From NCBI RefSeq assembly GCF_900108295.1, contig NZ_FNWK01000001.1, positions 1,302,001 through 1,366,000 on the forward strand: DNA of 64,000 nt, given 5' to 3'. Within the stretch, counting starts at the first letter, position 1. Each line of letters opens with the position of its first letter. Below are positions 1 to 8,534 of the stretch, piece after piece. This DNA comes from Sphingopyxis sp. YR583. GTDB lineage: Bacteria; Pseudomonadota; Alphaproteobacteria; Sphingomonadales; Sphingomonadaceae. The notes beneath the pieces are model-generated. The model was given only the letters and a program-made list of their open reading frames with translations. It made no database searches and had not been told where the DNA came from. A program made the translations under genes and the position numbers.

Positions 1-2
1 AG

Positions 3-30
3 GTGAACCCCGGCGAAAGCCGGGGCCCAG
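3..30 (+). repeat. REP-like palindrome, copy 1
   Basis: A 28-bp element whose core CCCCGGCGAAAGCCGGGG folds into a perfect 7-bp stem closed by a GAAA tetraloop. It lies just upstream of the GIY-YIG gene and is identical to copy 3 (385-412) and inverted relative to copy 2 (339-366). The outer bases GTGAA and CCCAG are also conserved among the three copies, so the unit is larger than the hairpin. Confidence 0.85.
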
Positions 31-43
31 TATACCTTGCATC

Positions 44-334
44 ATGAAGCAAGGCTGGATTTACATTCTCACCAACAAGTGCAACGGGACACTCTACATC
101 GGCGTCACCAGCGACCTCCCGCAGCGCATTGGGCAACATCGCCAAGGGATAATCGGAGGCTTTACGAAGAAATATGGCCTCAAAATGCTCGTCTGGCACC
201 AGCATTTCGACAATCTCCACGATGCCCGCCGCCGCGAGGTCCAGATGAAGGAGTGGAAACGCGCGTGGAAGATCGAGCTGATCGAGGCGGTGAACCCAGA
301 CTGGCGCGATCTCTATTTCGAGCTTCTGCGCTGA
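44..334 (+). CDS. GIY-YIG nuclease family protein
   Basis: This 96-residue protein is a single GIY-YIG domain of the small UPF0213/YhbQ-like class. The N-terminal WIYILTN and, about ten residues on, TLYIGVTSDL correspond to the paired GIY and YIG strands; the following R and H (QRIGQH) and the glutamate in RRREVQMKEW fit the catalytic and metal-binding positions of the fold. There is no added DNA-binding domain. The gene is bracketed by palindromic repeats, one immediately upstream and an inverted pair immediately downstream, so it resembles a passenger or partner of the repeat. Family membership is clear; the substrate is unknown, and a role in mobilising the repeat is only a hypothesis. Confidence 0.85.
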   Translation: MKQGWIYILTNKCNGTLYIGVTSDLPQRIGQHRQGIIGGFTKKYGLKMLVWHQHFDNLHDARRREVQMKEWKRAWKIELIEAVNPDWRDLYFELLR

Positions 335-338
335 CCGT

Positions 339-366
339 CTGGGCCCCGGCTTTCGCCGGGGTTCAC
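339..366 (-). repeat. REP-like palindrome, copy 2 (inverted)
   Basis: This is the reverse complement of the 28-bp element at 3-30. It starts five bases after the GIY-YIG stop codon, so it could also act as a weak terminator hairpin for that gene. With copy 3 it forms an inverted doublet separated by 18 bp, the arrangement typical of REP doublets. Confidence 0.85.
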
Positions 367-384
367 AGACTACCAGCCCCTCTT

Positions 385-412
385 GTGAACCCCGGCGAAA
401 GCCGGGGCCCAG
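385..412 (+). repeat. REP-like palindrome, copy 3
   Basis: Third copy of the 28-bp element, direct relative to copy 1. It lies about 75 bp before the ileS start and may therefore sit in the ileS promoter or leader region. Confidence 0.85.
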
Positions 413-487
413 CGCGACACCGAACCGTGAGCGGGAATATCAACTTAAACGTGACTATTCGGCACTACTTGCGCTAAGCGGCCGCGC

Positions 488-3433
488 ATGACTGATACGC
501 CCTCCGCCGCCGAACAGCGCGATTATCGCGACACCGTCTTTCTGCCCAAGACCGACTTTCCGATGAAGGCCGGTCTGCCGCAGAAGGAGCCGGCGATTCT
601 GGCGAAATGGATCGAGGGCAACCTCGAAGGGCAGATTCGCGAGAGCCGCAAGGGCCGCGACCAGTTCATCCTCCACGACGGCCCGCCCTATGCCAATGGC
701 GACATGCACATCGGCCATGCGCTCAACCATATCCTGAAGGACATGGTCGTCCGCACCCAGACGCTGAAGGGCAAGGATTCGCCCTACGTCCCCGGCTGGG
801 ACTGCCACGGCCTGCCGATCGAGTGGAAGGTCGAGGAGCAGTATCGCAAGAAAAAGCTCAACAAGGACGAGGTTCCGGTCGAGGAATTCCGCGCCGAATG
901 CCGCGCCTATGCACAGCATTGGGTCGACACCCAGCGCGAGCAGTTGAAGCGCCTCGGCATCGGCGGCGACTGGGACCATCCCTACCTCACGATGGATTAT
1001 GAGGCCGAGGCCACCATCGTGCGTGAGCTGCTCAAATTCGCCGCGAACGACATGCTCTATCGCGGCGCCAAGCCGGTGATGTGGTCGCCGGTCGAAAAGA
1101 CCGCGCTCGCCGAGGCCGAGATCGAATATGAGGATATCGTCTCGACGCAGATCGATGTCGCGTTCGAGATCACCAAAGCTGCGTATGTGAATTCGGGCCA
1201 CGAGAGCATCGAGGGCGGATTTGATCACGACAAGTCAGCCCGCGTTGCGGCTTGGTTGGTGGGTGCAAAAGCCGTCATCTGGACGACCACGCCTTGGACC
1301 ATTCCAGTTAACCAAGCGATCGCTTTCGGACCGATCGAATATGCCTTGGTCGAGTCTGACGGCGAAAAGCTTTTGGTAGCCAAAGAGCTGGTCGATTCTT
1401 TCCTGAATCGAATTGGTCGTTCTGGCGAGGTCGTTGAAACGATCCTCGGTCATGGCTTGGTCGGCGTCGAAGCCCGCCACCCGATGCACGCGCTCGGCGG
1501 CTTCTTCGCGCGCCCACGCCCCTTCCTGCCCGGCGATTTCGTCACCACCGACAGCGGCACCGGCCTCGTCCATATGTCGCCCGACCATGGCGAGGACGAT
1601 TTCGACCTCTGCAAGGCGAACGGCATCGACCCCGTGTTCGCGGTCGAGGGCGACGGCAAATATCGCGAGGATTGGGGCTGGCTCGCCGGCCAGGGCAGCG
1701 TCATCAACGCCAAGTTCAACGCCCCCGACGGCCCGATCTGTTCGGACCTGCGCGAAGCCGGCGCGCTGCTCGCCGCTTCGGCCGACTACAAGCACAGCTA
1801 TCCGCACAGCTGGCGCTCGAAGGCCAAGGTCATCTATCGCTGCACCCCGCAATGGTTCGTGCCGATGGACAAGGTGATGACGCATATCGAGCCCAAGACC
1901 CCGCGCGAAAAGCGCTGGGAGAATGAGGGCGGCGCGATCAACCCGCACGAAGAGGACCTCTGCGACGCGCCGACGCTGCGGCAGGCGGCGATGCAGGCGA
2001 TCGACGACACGCGCTTCGTCCCCGCCAAGGGCCGCAACCGCATCGGGTCGATGGTCGAAGGGCGCCCTGACTGGGTGCTCAGCCGTCAGCGCGCGTGGGG
2101 CGTGCCGATCACGCTCTTCGTCGACCGCAAGACCGGCCATTATCTGAACGACCCGGTCGTCAACGACCGCATCGTCGCGGCCGTCCGCGAGGGCGGCGTC
2201 GACGCATGGAACGATGCGCGCGCGCAGGAATATCTCGGCGACGCATACGACGCAGCGAACTACGAACGCATCGTCGACATTCTCGACGTCTGGTTCGATT
2301 CGGGCTGCACCCACGCCTTCGTGCTGGAGAGCGGTAGGTGGCCCGCGCTCGTCCGCCACGACGGCGGCACGCACAGCGCCGACCTCTATCTCGAGGGCAG
2401 CGACCAGCATCGCGGCTGGTTCCAGTCGTCGCTGCTCGAAAGCTGCGGCACACGCGGACAGGCGCCGTACAAGGCGGTGCTGACGCACGGCTTCACGATG
2501 GACAGCAAGGGCTTCAAACAGTCGAAGTCGCTCGGCAACACGACCGATCCCGTCAAGGTGATGGAAACCAACGGCGCCGACATCATCCGCCTGTGGGCGC
2601 TGAGCGTCGATTTCACCGAGGATCACCGCATCGGCGACGAAATCCTGAAGGGCGTCGCCGACCAGTATCGCAAGCTGCGCAACACCTTCCGCTACCTGCT
2701 CGGCGCGCTCGACGGGTTCAGCGAGGAGGAACGTGTCAGCGACGTCGCCGCGATGCCCGAGCTTGAGCGTTATATGCTCAGCTTGCTCGCCGACCTCGAC
2801 GCGAAGATGGCGCGCGCCGTCGATGATTTCGACTTCAACGGATACACGCGCCTGCTCGCCGATTTCTGCAACGAAGATCTGTCGGCCTTCTATTTCGACA
2901 TCCGCAAGGACGTCCTCTACTGCGATCTCGGCCCCGCCGCGCCGCTCGGCACCGACACGCGCCGCGCATACCGCAGCGTGCTCGACATCCTGTTCCACGC
3001 GCTCGTCCGTTACGCGACGCCGGTGCTGGTGTTCACCGCCGAGGAAGTGTGGGGCACGCGCTATCCCGATGCGGGCAGCGTGCATCTGCTTGAATGGCCC
3101 ACTGTCGACTCCGCGTGGAACGACGCCGCGCTCGCCGCGAAATGGGCGGGCGTCCGCACCCAGCGCGAAGCCGTGACCGAAGCGATCGAGCCCTATCGCC
3201 GCGAAAAGACGATCCGCTCGAGCCTTGAGGCCGAAGTCACGATCCCCGACCCGACGCTCGATCCGGCGGCGCTGGAGGAAATCTTCATCGTGTCGGTCGC
3301 GCGCGCCGGTGACGACCTCACCGTCACCCGCACCGAAAACCACAAATGCGGTCGCTGCTGGCGCCACCTGCCCGAAGTCGTCGAGGACGGCAGCTTGTGC
3401 AATCGCTGCGACACGGTATTGACCGCGGCATGA
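488..3433 (+). CDS. ileS: Isoleucyl-tRNA synthetase
   Basis: A 981-residue class I aminoacyl-tRNA synthetase that charges tRNA-Ile in the cytoplasm. Visible marks are the HIGH motif at residues 74-77, the WTTTPWT editing-domain motif near residue 264, the second ATP signature as KQSKS at 677-681 (most relatives read KMSKS), and a C-terminal zinc-binding cluster C954/C957/C971/C974. Length is normal for the family. The start ATG follows the upstream repeat doublet, and the stop overlaps the lspA start by four bases (ATGA). A segment of about 290 bp (roughly 1175-1465), within the editing-domain region, uses many T- and A-ending codons and is visibly less GC-rich than the rest, suggesting a recombined patch. 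Confidence 0.98.
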   Translation: MTDTPSAAEQRDYRDTVFLPKTDFPMKAGLPQKEPAILAKWIEGNLEGQIRESRKGRDQFILHDGPPYANGDMHIGHALNHILKDMVVRTQTLKGKDSPYVPGWDCHGLPIEWKVEEQYRKKKLNKDEVPVEEFRAECRAYAQHWVDTQREQLKRLGIGGDWDHPYLTMDYEAEATIVRELLKFAANDMLYRGAKPVMWSPVEKTALAEAEIEYEDIVSTQIDVAFEITKAAYVNSGHESIEGGFDHDKSARVAAWLVGAKAVIWTTTPWTIPVNQAIAFGPIEYALVESDGEKLLVAKELVDSFLNRIGRSGEVVETILGHGLVGVEARHPMHALGGFFARPRPFLPGDFVTTDSGTGLVHMSPDHGEDDFDLCKANGIDPVFAVEGDGKYREDWGWLAGQGSVINAKFNAPDGPICSDLREAGALLAASADYKHSYPHSWRSKAKVIYRCTPQWFVPMDKVMTHIEPKTPREKRWENEGGAINPHEEDLCDAPTLRQAAMQAIDDTRFVPAKGRNRIGSMVEGRPDWVLSRQRAWGVPITLFVDRKTGHYLNDPVVNDRIVAAVREGGVDAWNDARAQEYLGDAYDAANYERIVDILDVWFDSGCTHAFVLESGRWPALVRHDGGTHSADLYLEGSDQHRGWFQSSLLESCGTRGQAPYKAVLTHGFTMDSKGFKQSKSLGNTTDPVKVMETNGADIIRLWALSVDFTEDHRIGDEILKGVADQYRKLRNTFRYLLGALDGFSEEERVSDVAAMPELERYMLSLLADLDAKMARAVDDFDFNGYTRLLADFCNEDLSAFYFDIRKDVLYCDLGPAAPLGTDTRRAYRSVLDILFHALVRYATPVLVFTAEEVWGTRYPDAGSVHLLEWPTVDSAWNDAALAAKWAGVRTQREAVTEAIEPYRREKTIRSSLEAEVTIPDPTLDPAALEEIFIVSVARAGDDLTVTRTENHKCGRCWRHLPEVVEDGSLCNRCDTVLTAA

Positions 3434-3951
3434 GCAGAACCCGGTCCCCCTATCTGCGCTTCGGCCTGATTTTCGCAGCCGTCGCCTTCATCCTCGACCA
3501 GATCACCAAATGGGTCGTCACCGTTCCGCTGTCGCTGGAACCCAAGGGGATGATCGAGATCACGAGCTTCTTCAACCTGACCTGGGCGGAGAATTGCGGG
3601 ATTTCGCTGTCGATGTTCGCGAGCTGCACCGACACGACGCGCTGGACGCTCGTCGCGGTGACCGGGATCGTCGCTGCCGCGGTCGCGATCTGGATGACGC
3701 GCGAACAGGCGAAGGGCGATGTGATCGCGCTCGCGATGATCCTCGGCGGCGCGCTCGGCAATATCGTCGATCGCGTGCGCTTCGGCTATGTCGTCGACTT
3801 CGCCGACCTCCATATCGGCGATTTTCGCCCCTTCATGATCTTCAACGTCGCCGATGCGTGCATCACGCTCGGCGTGCTTTTGCTGGTTGCGCGCGCGCTG
3901 CTCTTGGGCGAAAAGGCCGAGAGCGCGGGCGCCAAGCCGTCCGCCGACTAA
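3430..3951 (+). CDS. lspA: Lipoprotein signal peptidase (signal peptidase II)
   Basis: A 173-residue inner-membrane aspartic protease that removes signal peptides from diacylglyceryl-modified prolipoproteins. Hydrophobic segments occur at about residues 12-30, 70-88, 94-110 and 145-160. The two catalytic aspartates lie in GNIVDR (D114) and NVADA (D142), both at the expected family positions. The start chosen is the ATG overlapping the ileS stop; longer readings would extend into ileS. Coupling to ileS is the usual bacterial arrangement, and the next gene encodes a lipoprotein, a substrate of this enzyme. Confidence 0.96.
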   Translation: MSRTRSPYLRFGLIFAAVAFILDQITKWVVTVPLSLEPKGMIEITSFFNLTWAENCGISLSMFASCTDTTRWTLVAVTGIVAAAVAIWMTREQAKGDVIALAMILGGALGNIVDRVRFGYVVDFADLHIGDFRPFMIFNVADACITLGVLLLVARALLLGEKAESAGAKPSAD

Positions 3952-3969
3952 AAGGGGCGCATTGGGAGT

Positions 3970-4398
3970 ATGTTTAAAGTGAACCGGACCACCGCCATCC
4001 TGGCCGCCTCGATTCTTGCCACGACACTGTCGGCCTGCGGGTCGAACAGCCTGTTCAGCCGCGACCGTCCCGACGAAATGATGGTGTCGCGTCAGGCACC
4101 GCTCGTCGTGCCGCCCGATTTCGCGCTGACCCCGCCCGCACCCGGCACCGCACGCCCCGGCGGCGAATCGACCGCCGAACAGACGCTCCGCGCGCTCTTC
4201 GGCGGCCCGTCGGCGCGCAGCGCGAGCGAAACGCAGGTCATCGGCAGCGCCGACGGCGCGCGCGCCGACCCGGGCATCCGCAGCCAGATCGGCAGCCCCG
4301 ACACGCAGGTCGTCGACAAGGGCCTCGTCGTCCGCGACATCCTCGCCGCCCCCGAAGGCGACGGCCGCGAAGCATCGGCGGCGATCCCGACCGCCTAA
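3970..4398 (+). CDS. DUF3035 family lipoprotein, BamF-like
   Basis: A 142-residue predicted outer-membrane lipoprotein. A lysine-containing N-terminus, a hydrophobic stretch and the lipobox LSAC (cysteine near residue 18) are visible. The body carries the family motif RPDEMMVSRQAPLVVPPDF and is otherwise rich in Pro, Ala, Gly and Asp. Alphaproteobacterial proteins with this motif have been proposed as BamF, an accessory subunit of the beta-barrel assembly machine; I recall that assignment rather than show it here. The gene lies 18 bp after lspA with a GGGAG ribosome site and is followed by a hairpin terminator. Confidence 0.8.
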   Translation: MFKVNRTTAILAASILATTLSACGSNSLFSRDRPDEMMVSRQAPLVVPPDFALTPPAPGTARPGGESTAEQTLRALFGGPSARSASETQVIGSADGARADPGIRSQIGSPDTQVVDKGLVVRDILAAPEGDGREASAAIPTA

Positions 4399-4422
4399 GA
4401 CGCGCATGACAGGATAAAGATG

Positions 4423-4450
4423 ACGGCCTGGCTTTCCGGGCCGTTTTCTT
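4423..4450 (+). terminator. Rho-independent terminator after the DUF3035 gene
   Basis: ACGGCCTGG, a CTTT loop and CCGGGCCGT form a 9-bp stem with one G-T pair, followed by TTTCTTTT. It ends the ileS-lspA-DUF3035 transcript and lies in the gap before a convergent gene. Confidence 0.85.
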
Positions 4451-4458
4451 TTGGGCGC

Positions 4459-5127
4459 CTAGCTGAACAGGCTCGACAGCAGGAACATCGCGGCCAGGCT
4501 CTCGACCATCGCGCGCGACGCGTGGCCGAAAGCGCGGAGCCGGCCGCATATTAGATGCTGGTTGAACCAAGCGGTCTGCAGGAAACCGAACCACAAAAGC
4601 CCGAAGAGCGCGAGGCTCGCGCCCGCGAGCACCGACCAGTCGTGCCCCAGCTTGATCAATATCACCCCGCCGCCCAGCAGCATCGCGAGCACCGCTGCGG
4701 CATAGCATTGACTGTAAAAAGGCGCGCGCAGCGTGTCGCGGTTTACCTGCAGCCCCTGCGCGCGGACCATCCGCGTTGCCATCATCACCGGAAACAGGCT
4801 GTAAGTCACGATACGCAAAATGATCAGGTCGGTGTTGTTGCTGACCAGCGCCGACAGTCCGATCTTGCTCGCCACCACCGCGTCATTGCCGACCAGCGCG
4901 ATCTCGGCGGCGTGGACGATGATCAGCGACAAGAGCAGGAACAGCGGCGGGCTCAGCGTATCGGTATATTGCTGGTCGCTGGCATCGCCCTGCTCGCTAT
5001 CCGAATAATCCATCATCTGCAGCGGCCGCACGAGCGTGCGCCACAGCGTGATCGGATAGAAGACCAGCCACGACATCACCTCGTAGAGCAATTCGTCTAG
5101 CGATTGCAGGAGGTTGAAGAAATTCAT
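4459..5127 (-). CDS. Multi-pass membrane protein of unknown function
   Basis: A 222-residue protein starting MNFFNLLQSLDELLYEVMSW. After an amphipathic N-terminus it has about five hydrophobic segments (roughly residues 62-80, 100-120, 135-155, 162-182 and 200-220). It loosely resembles conserved permease-like proteins of sphingomonads, but I recognise no catalytic or transport motif. The start is the ATG that overlaps, as ATGA, the end of the preceding broken gene; a longer reading would only run through that gene's coding sequence. It is probably the last gene of the dxs transcript. Confidence 0.7.
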   Translation of the reverse strand: MNFFNLLQSLDELLYEVMSWLVFYPITLWRTLVRPLQMMDYSDSEQGDASDQQYTDTLSPPLFLLLSLIIVHAAEIALVGNDAVVASKIGLSALVSNNTDLIILRIVTYSLFPVMMATRMVRAQGLQVNRDTLRAPFYSQCYAAAVLAMLLGGGVILIKLGHDWSVLAGASLALFGLLWFGFLQTAWFNQHLICGRLRAFGHASRAMVESLAAMFLLSSLFS

Positions 5128-5548
5128 GTGGCCACGTCCGCCGCAGGCGGCAGTCCGGCCTCCAGCCAGCGCGCGAAATTGCGAACCGTGCCCTCCCACT
5201 CGTCGGGCCATTGCGGCCAATGCATGGCGTTCACGCCATGCTGCTCGGCAAATTCGGGCATCCAGTCCATCGCTGGCTCATCCGGGTCTATCGGCAAATC
5301 GTCCGCAAGATGGTCGTCGGGTGCGGCGTCAACCTTGGCGCCACGAGGCAGGCGATCGAATCCCAGAGAAACTCGGCAGTCTCGGGACGAACATCGTCGC
5401 TCAGCATGGCAACAAATTCATGCCTTGTCGGGTTGGGTCGCCGTGCGAGCGTCGTGTCGATCATTCGCCGCGTGTTTCGGATCGCGACGAGTATCACGCC
5501 GCCCATGATGGCAATCACGCCGACCGCAGGGATCAGCCAATCCGGCAC
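5124..5548 (-). pseudogene. Small membrane-anchored hypothetical, apparently frameshifted
   Basis: A GTG start with a good GAGGGCG ribosome site lies ten bases after dxs. The first frame encodes a membrane anchor (PDWLIPAVGVIAIMGGVILV) and a soluble part up to about residue 64, then runs on to a stop at 5288. From about 5350-5362 a different frame carries a coherent acidic and tryptophan-rich continuation (DDLPIDPDEPAMDWMPEF, then MHWPQWPDEWEG) that ends exactly at the ATGA overlap with the next gene. The total span, 425 bp, is not a multiple of three. One missing base would restore a protein of about 141 residues. It may be a true pseudogene, a recoding site or a sequencing error; the function is unknown. 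Confidence 0.65.
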
Positions 5549-5558
5549 ATCGCCCTCT

Positions 5559-7487
5559 TCAGGCCCTCGCGCCCGCTTCCTCGACGCCCGCGCTGTTATG
5601 CCGCAGCGCCTTCAGCACCGTGTCGACGATCTGCGGCGCATTGAGGCCAGCCTGGTCATATTGCAGCTCGGGCTTGTCCTGATCCTGGAAGACATCGGGC
5701 AGGCGCATCGTGCGCAGCTTGAGCCCGGCATCGATCAACCCCTCGTCGCTCGCGAGCGTCAGCACATGCGCGCCGAGCCCGCCAACGCTATTCTCCTCGA
5801 TCGTCACGCAGACCTCATGGGCGGCGAGGGTCTTGCGGATCAGTTCCTCGTCGAGCGGCTTGGCAAAGCGCAGGTCGATCACGCTGGTCGACAGCCCGCG
5901 CGCTTCCAGCGTATCGGCCGCCTTCAGCGCCTCGGCCAAACGCGTGCCGAGCGACAGGATCGCCACCGTCTTGCCGCTGCGCACGACGCGCCCCTTGCCG
6001 ATCGGCAGCTTCTCGGGAACCGTGGGCAGCGCGACCCCGGTACCGTTACCGCGCGGATAGCGGAAGGCGATCGGACCGTCATCATATTCGGCCGCGGTAT
6101 AAGTCATATGGACCAGCTCGGCCTCGTCCGCCGCTGCCATCACCACCATATTGGGCAAGGTCGCGAGATAGGTGACATCGAACGACCCCGCATGCGTTGA
6201 CCCGTCGGCGCCGACGAGCCCCGCGCGGTCGATCGCGAAACGCACCGGCAGATTCTGGATCGCGACGTCATGCACGACTTGGTCGTAGGCGCGCTGCAGG
6301 AAGGTCGAATAGATCGCCGCGAACGGCCGCATCCCCTGCGCCGCGAGCCCCGCCGCGAACGTCACCGCATGCTGCTCGGCAATGCCGACGTCGAACGTCC
6401 GCGTCGGGTGCGCCTTGGCGAATTTGTCGACGCCCGTCCCCGACGGCATCGCGGCGGTGATCGCGACGATGCGCGGATCGGTGTCGGCGAGCTTGGCCAG
6501 CGTTTCACCGAAAACATTCTGATACTGCGGCGGTCCGGGCGGCGCCTTTGCCTGCTCGCCGGTGATGACGTCGAATTTCTGGACGCCATGATATTTGTCG
6601 GCGGCGGCTTCAGCGGGCGCATAGCCCTTGCCCTTCACCGTCACCGCATGGATCAGCACCGGACCATGGTCGCTGTCGCGCACATTCTCCAGCACGGGGA
6701 TCAGATGCTCGAGATTATGCCCATCGATCGGCCCGACATAGTAGAAACCGAGTTCCTCGAACAAAGTCCCGCCCATCGCCATGCCGCGCGCGAACTCGTC
6801 GGTCTTTTTCGCCGCCTTGTGCAGCGGCTCGGGCAGCTTGCGCGCAAAGCGCCGCGCGATCTCGCGCAGTTCGACGAACGGCCGCGACGAAACCAGCTTG
6901 GCGAGATAGGCCGAAAGCCCGCCGACGGGCGGCGCGATCGACATGTCGTTGTCGTTGAGGATGACGATCAGCCGGTTGCCCGCCGCGGCGGCATTGTTCA
7001 TCGCTTCATAGGCCATGCCCGCCGACATCGAGCCGTCGCCGATCACCGCGATCGCGCGGCCGGGCTGGTCCTTCAGCTTGTTGGCAATCGCAAAGCCCAG
7101 CGCCGCACTGATCGAGGTCGACGAGTGCGCCGCGCCGAACGGATCATATTCGCTCTCGCTGCGCTTGGTGAAGCCCGACAGCCCGCCGCCGGTCCGCAGC
7201 GTCCGGATCCGGTCGCGGCGTCCCGTAATAATCTTGTGCGGATAGCATTGGTGCCCGACGTCCCACACGATCTTGTCGCGCGGCGTGTCGAATACATAAT
7301 GGAGTGCGGTCGTGAGCTCGACGACGCCCAGCCCCGAGCCGAGGTGCCCGCCGGTTGTGCCGACGGCCGAAATCATCTCGGCGCGCAGCTCGTCGGCGAA
7401 CTGGCGGAGGTCTTCGGGCTTCAGCTTGCGGAGGTCGGCGGGGACATCCACCGTGTCGAGCAGCGGCGTATGCGGACGATCAGTCAT
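5559..7487 (-). CDS. dxs: 1-Deoxy-D-xylulose-5-phosphate synthase
   Basis: A 642-residue thiamine-diphosphate enzyme that condenses pyruvate and glyceraldehyde 3-phosphate, the first step of the MEP isoprenoid pathway. The TPP site is shown by [10 protein letters not shown] near residue 75, [16 protein letters not shown] near 150 and NDNDMSI. The transketolase-type central domain has [13 protein letters not shown] with the catalytic glutamate, and the C-terminal transketolase domain ends near residue 625. Length is standard. Two small genes lie upstream and two downstream on the same strand. An isoprenoid role for these neighbours is not evident from sequence. Confidence 0.98.
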   Translation of the reverse strand: MTDRPHTPLLDTVDVPADLRKLKPEDLRQFADELRAEMISAVGTTGGHLGSGLGVVELTTALHYVFDTPRDKIVWDVGHQCYPHKIITGRRDRIRTLRTGGGLSGFTKRSESEYDPFGAAHSSTSISAALGFAIANKLKDQPGRAIAVIGDGSMSAGMAYEAMNNAAAAGNRLIVILNDNDMSIAPPVGGLSAYLAKLVSSRPFVELREIARRFARKLPEPLHKAAKKTDEFARGMAMGGTLFEELGFYYVGPIDGHNLEHLIPVLENVRDSDHGPVLIHAVTVKGKGYAPAEAAADKYHGVQKFDVITGEQAKAPPGPPQYQNVFGETLAKLADTDPRIVAITAAMPSGTGVDKFAKAHPTRTFDVGIAEQHAVTFAAGLAAQGMRPFAAIYSTFLQRAYDQVVHDVAIQNLPVRFAIDRAGLVGADGSTHAGSFDVTYLATLPNMVVMAAADEAELVHMTYTAAEYDDGPIAFRYPRGNGTGVALPTVPEKLPIGKGRVVRSGKTVAILSLGTRLAEALKAADTLEARGLSTSVIDLRFAKPLDEELIRKTLAAHEVCVTIEENSVGGLGAHVLTLASDEGLIDAGLKLRTMRLPDVFQDQDKPELQYDQAGLNAPQIVDTVLKALRHNSAGVEEAGARA

Positions 7488-7542
7488 GCCGCCGTCATAC
7501 TGCCAAGCACATGGGGTGTCGAACGAAAAGGGATCGGGCCGG

Positions 7543-8118
7543 TCAGCCGCCAGCCTCGGGATTTCGTATATCCTCGACCAATTGCCAGCAATCGGCGACG
7601 CGGCGGAAATGCAGATGTCCGCCCGCCCCCGTTTTTTCGATCAGCGTCCCGGGCCCGTCGCCTTCGCCGGGCTCGAAGCGGCCCGGCATCCAATCGACGC
7701 GTTCAACGCCTTCCGACGGCGTGCTGAAATCCACCTGCACATATACCAGCTCATGGGGGTCGCCGCCGCCCGGCGCATCGAACCGGCGCGCCGATGCGCC
7801 GGTGACATAGCTGTAATCGATCATCACCACCGGAAAATCGTCGGCCGCCAGATAGCGATTGGCGGGAAGCTCGCGTGCGGTGGTCGGAGCACCCGACCGG
7901 ATCGCCGGCGCACTATAGCGCTCGCGCACCGCACGACTGTTGGCAAAGGGCCACAAAAAAGCAGGAAAATCGCCATTTCGGCACGCGCCCTCGGCCTCGG
8001 CCATAAAGAAACGGTCGCTCTCGCCGGCCGTGTCGTCGGTCGCCCCCGCAACAGCGGGCACGAGAAGCGCGAACGCTGCGGCGATCGTCCAGCCTGCCCG
8101 CGTGTCACTCTTTCCCAT
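7543..8118 (-). CDS. Secreted hypothetical protein
   Basis: A 191-residue protein with an N-terminal signal peptide ([17 protein letters not shown], cleavage expected after AGA) and a mature acidic, aromatic-rich domain containing paired cysteines (EGACRNG near residue 45 and [10 protein letters not shown] near 180). I do not recognise the family. The start chosen is the ATG overlapping the end of the upstream small membrane gene by 14 bp; the longer reading would precede the signal peptide. It lies 55 bp before dxs and may be cotranscribed. Confidence 0.7.
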   Translation of the reverse strand: MGKSDTRAGWTIAAAFALLVPAVAGATDDTAGESDRFFMAEAEGACRNGDFPAFLWPFANSRAVRERYSAPAIRSGAPTTARELPANRYLAADDFPVVMIDYSYVTGASARRFDAPGGGDPHELVYVQVDFSTPSEGVERVDWMPGRFEPGEGDGPGTLIEKTGAGGHLHFRRVADCWQLVEDIRNPEAGG

Positions 8119-8353
8119 TATCCACTTTCTCCTTTTCGTCTGCAGCGGCCTTGGCGACGTCGACCTGCGCATAAAGTCCGCGCACCATCAGGTCGGTAAA
8201 GACCAGCATCACCCCGACCATGCCAAGAAACAGTGCGACCGCGACGGCCGGGAGCGGGCCGACATTTTCGACCCCTTCCTTTTTCATCACCGCTGCGAGC
8301 ATTGCCGCCGCGGCCATGAACGCATAGCCGATAAAGCGCGGCAGTCGGCTCAC
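8105..8353 (-). CDS. Small two-helix membrane protein
   Basis: An 82-residue protein starting at a GTG preceded by GAGGAT at a good distance. It has two hydrophobic helices (about residues 6-22 and 31-51) and a lysine/glutamate-rich C-terminal tail. Earlier in-frame starts would add a charged, histidine-rich stretch lacking a ribosome site and are not favoured. It overlaps the next gene. Function unknown; it is not xseB, which often lies beside dxs in alphaproteobacteria. Confidence 0.65.
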   Translation of the reverse strand: MSRLPRFIGYAFMAAAAMLAAVMKKEGVENVGPLPAVAVALFLGMVGVMLVFTDLMVRGLYAQVDVAKAAADEKEKVDNGKE

Positions 8354-8534
8354 GAAGCATCCTCGGTCCGGGAACCAATAGCGACGCGGGGGAATATGAA
8401 AGCGGTGAAGGCGCGTTGATGCATGAACGTCACATGCGGCCAAATGCATCCTTCGGCAAGACAAGCCGTTGCAATGGCGGATTGTTTACTTACACCCCCG
8501 TAAAGAGGGGCAATGTCACAGGATGTTTGAGCGG

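Noticed and set aside
1235..3367. A 710-codon minus-strand open frame
   Set aside because: Antisense to ileS, whose motifs are clear on the plus strand.
6270..7727. A 485-codon plus-strand open frame
   Set aside because: Antisense to dxs; composition only, no family resemblance.
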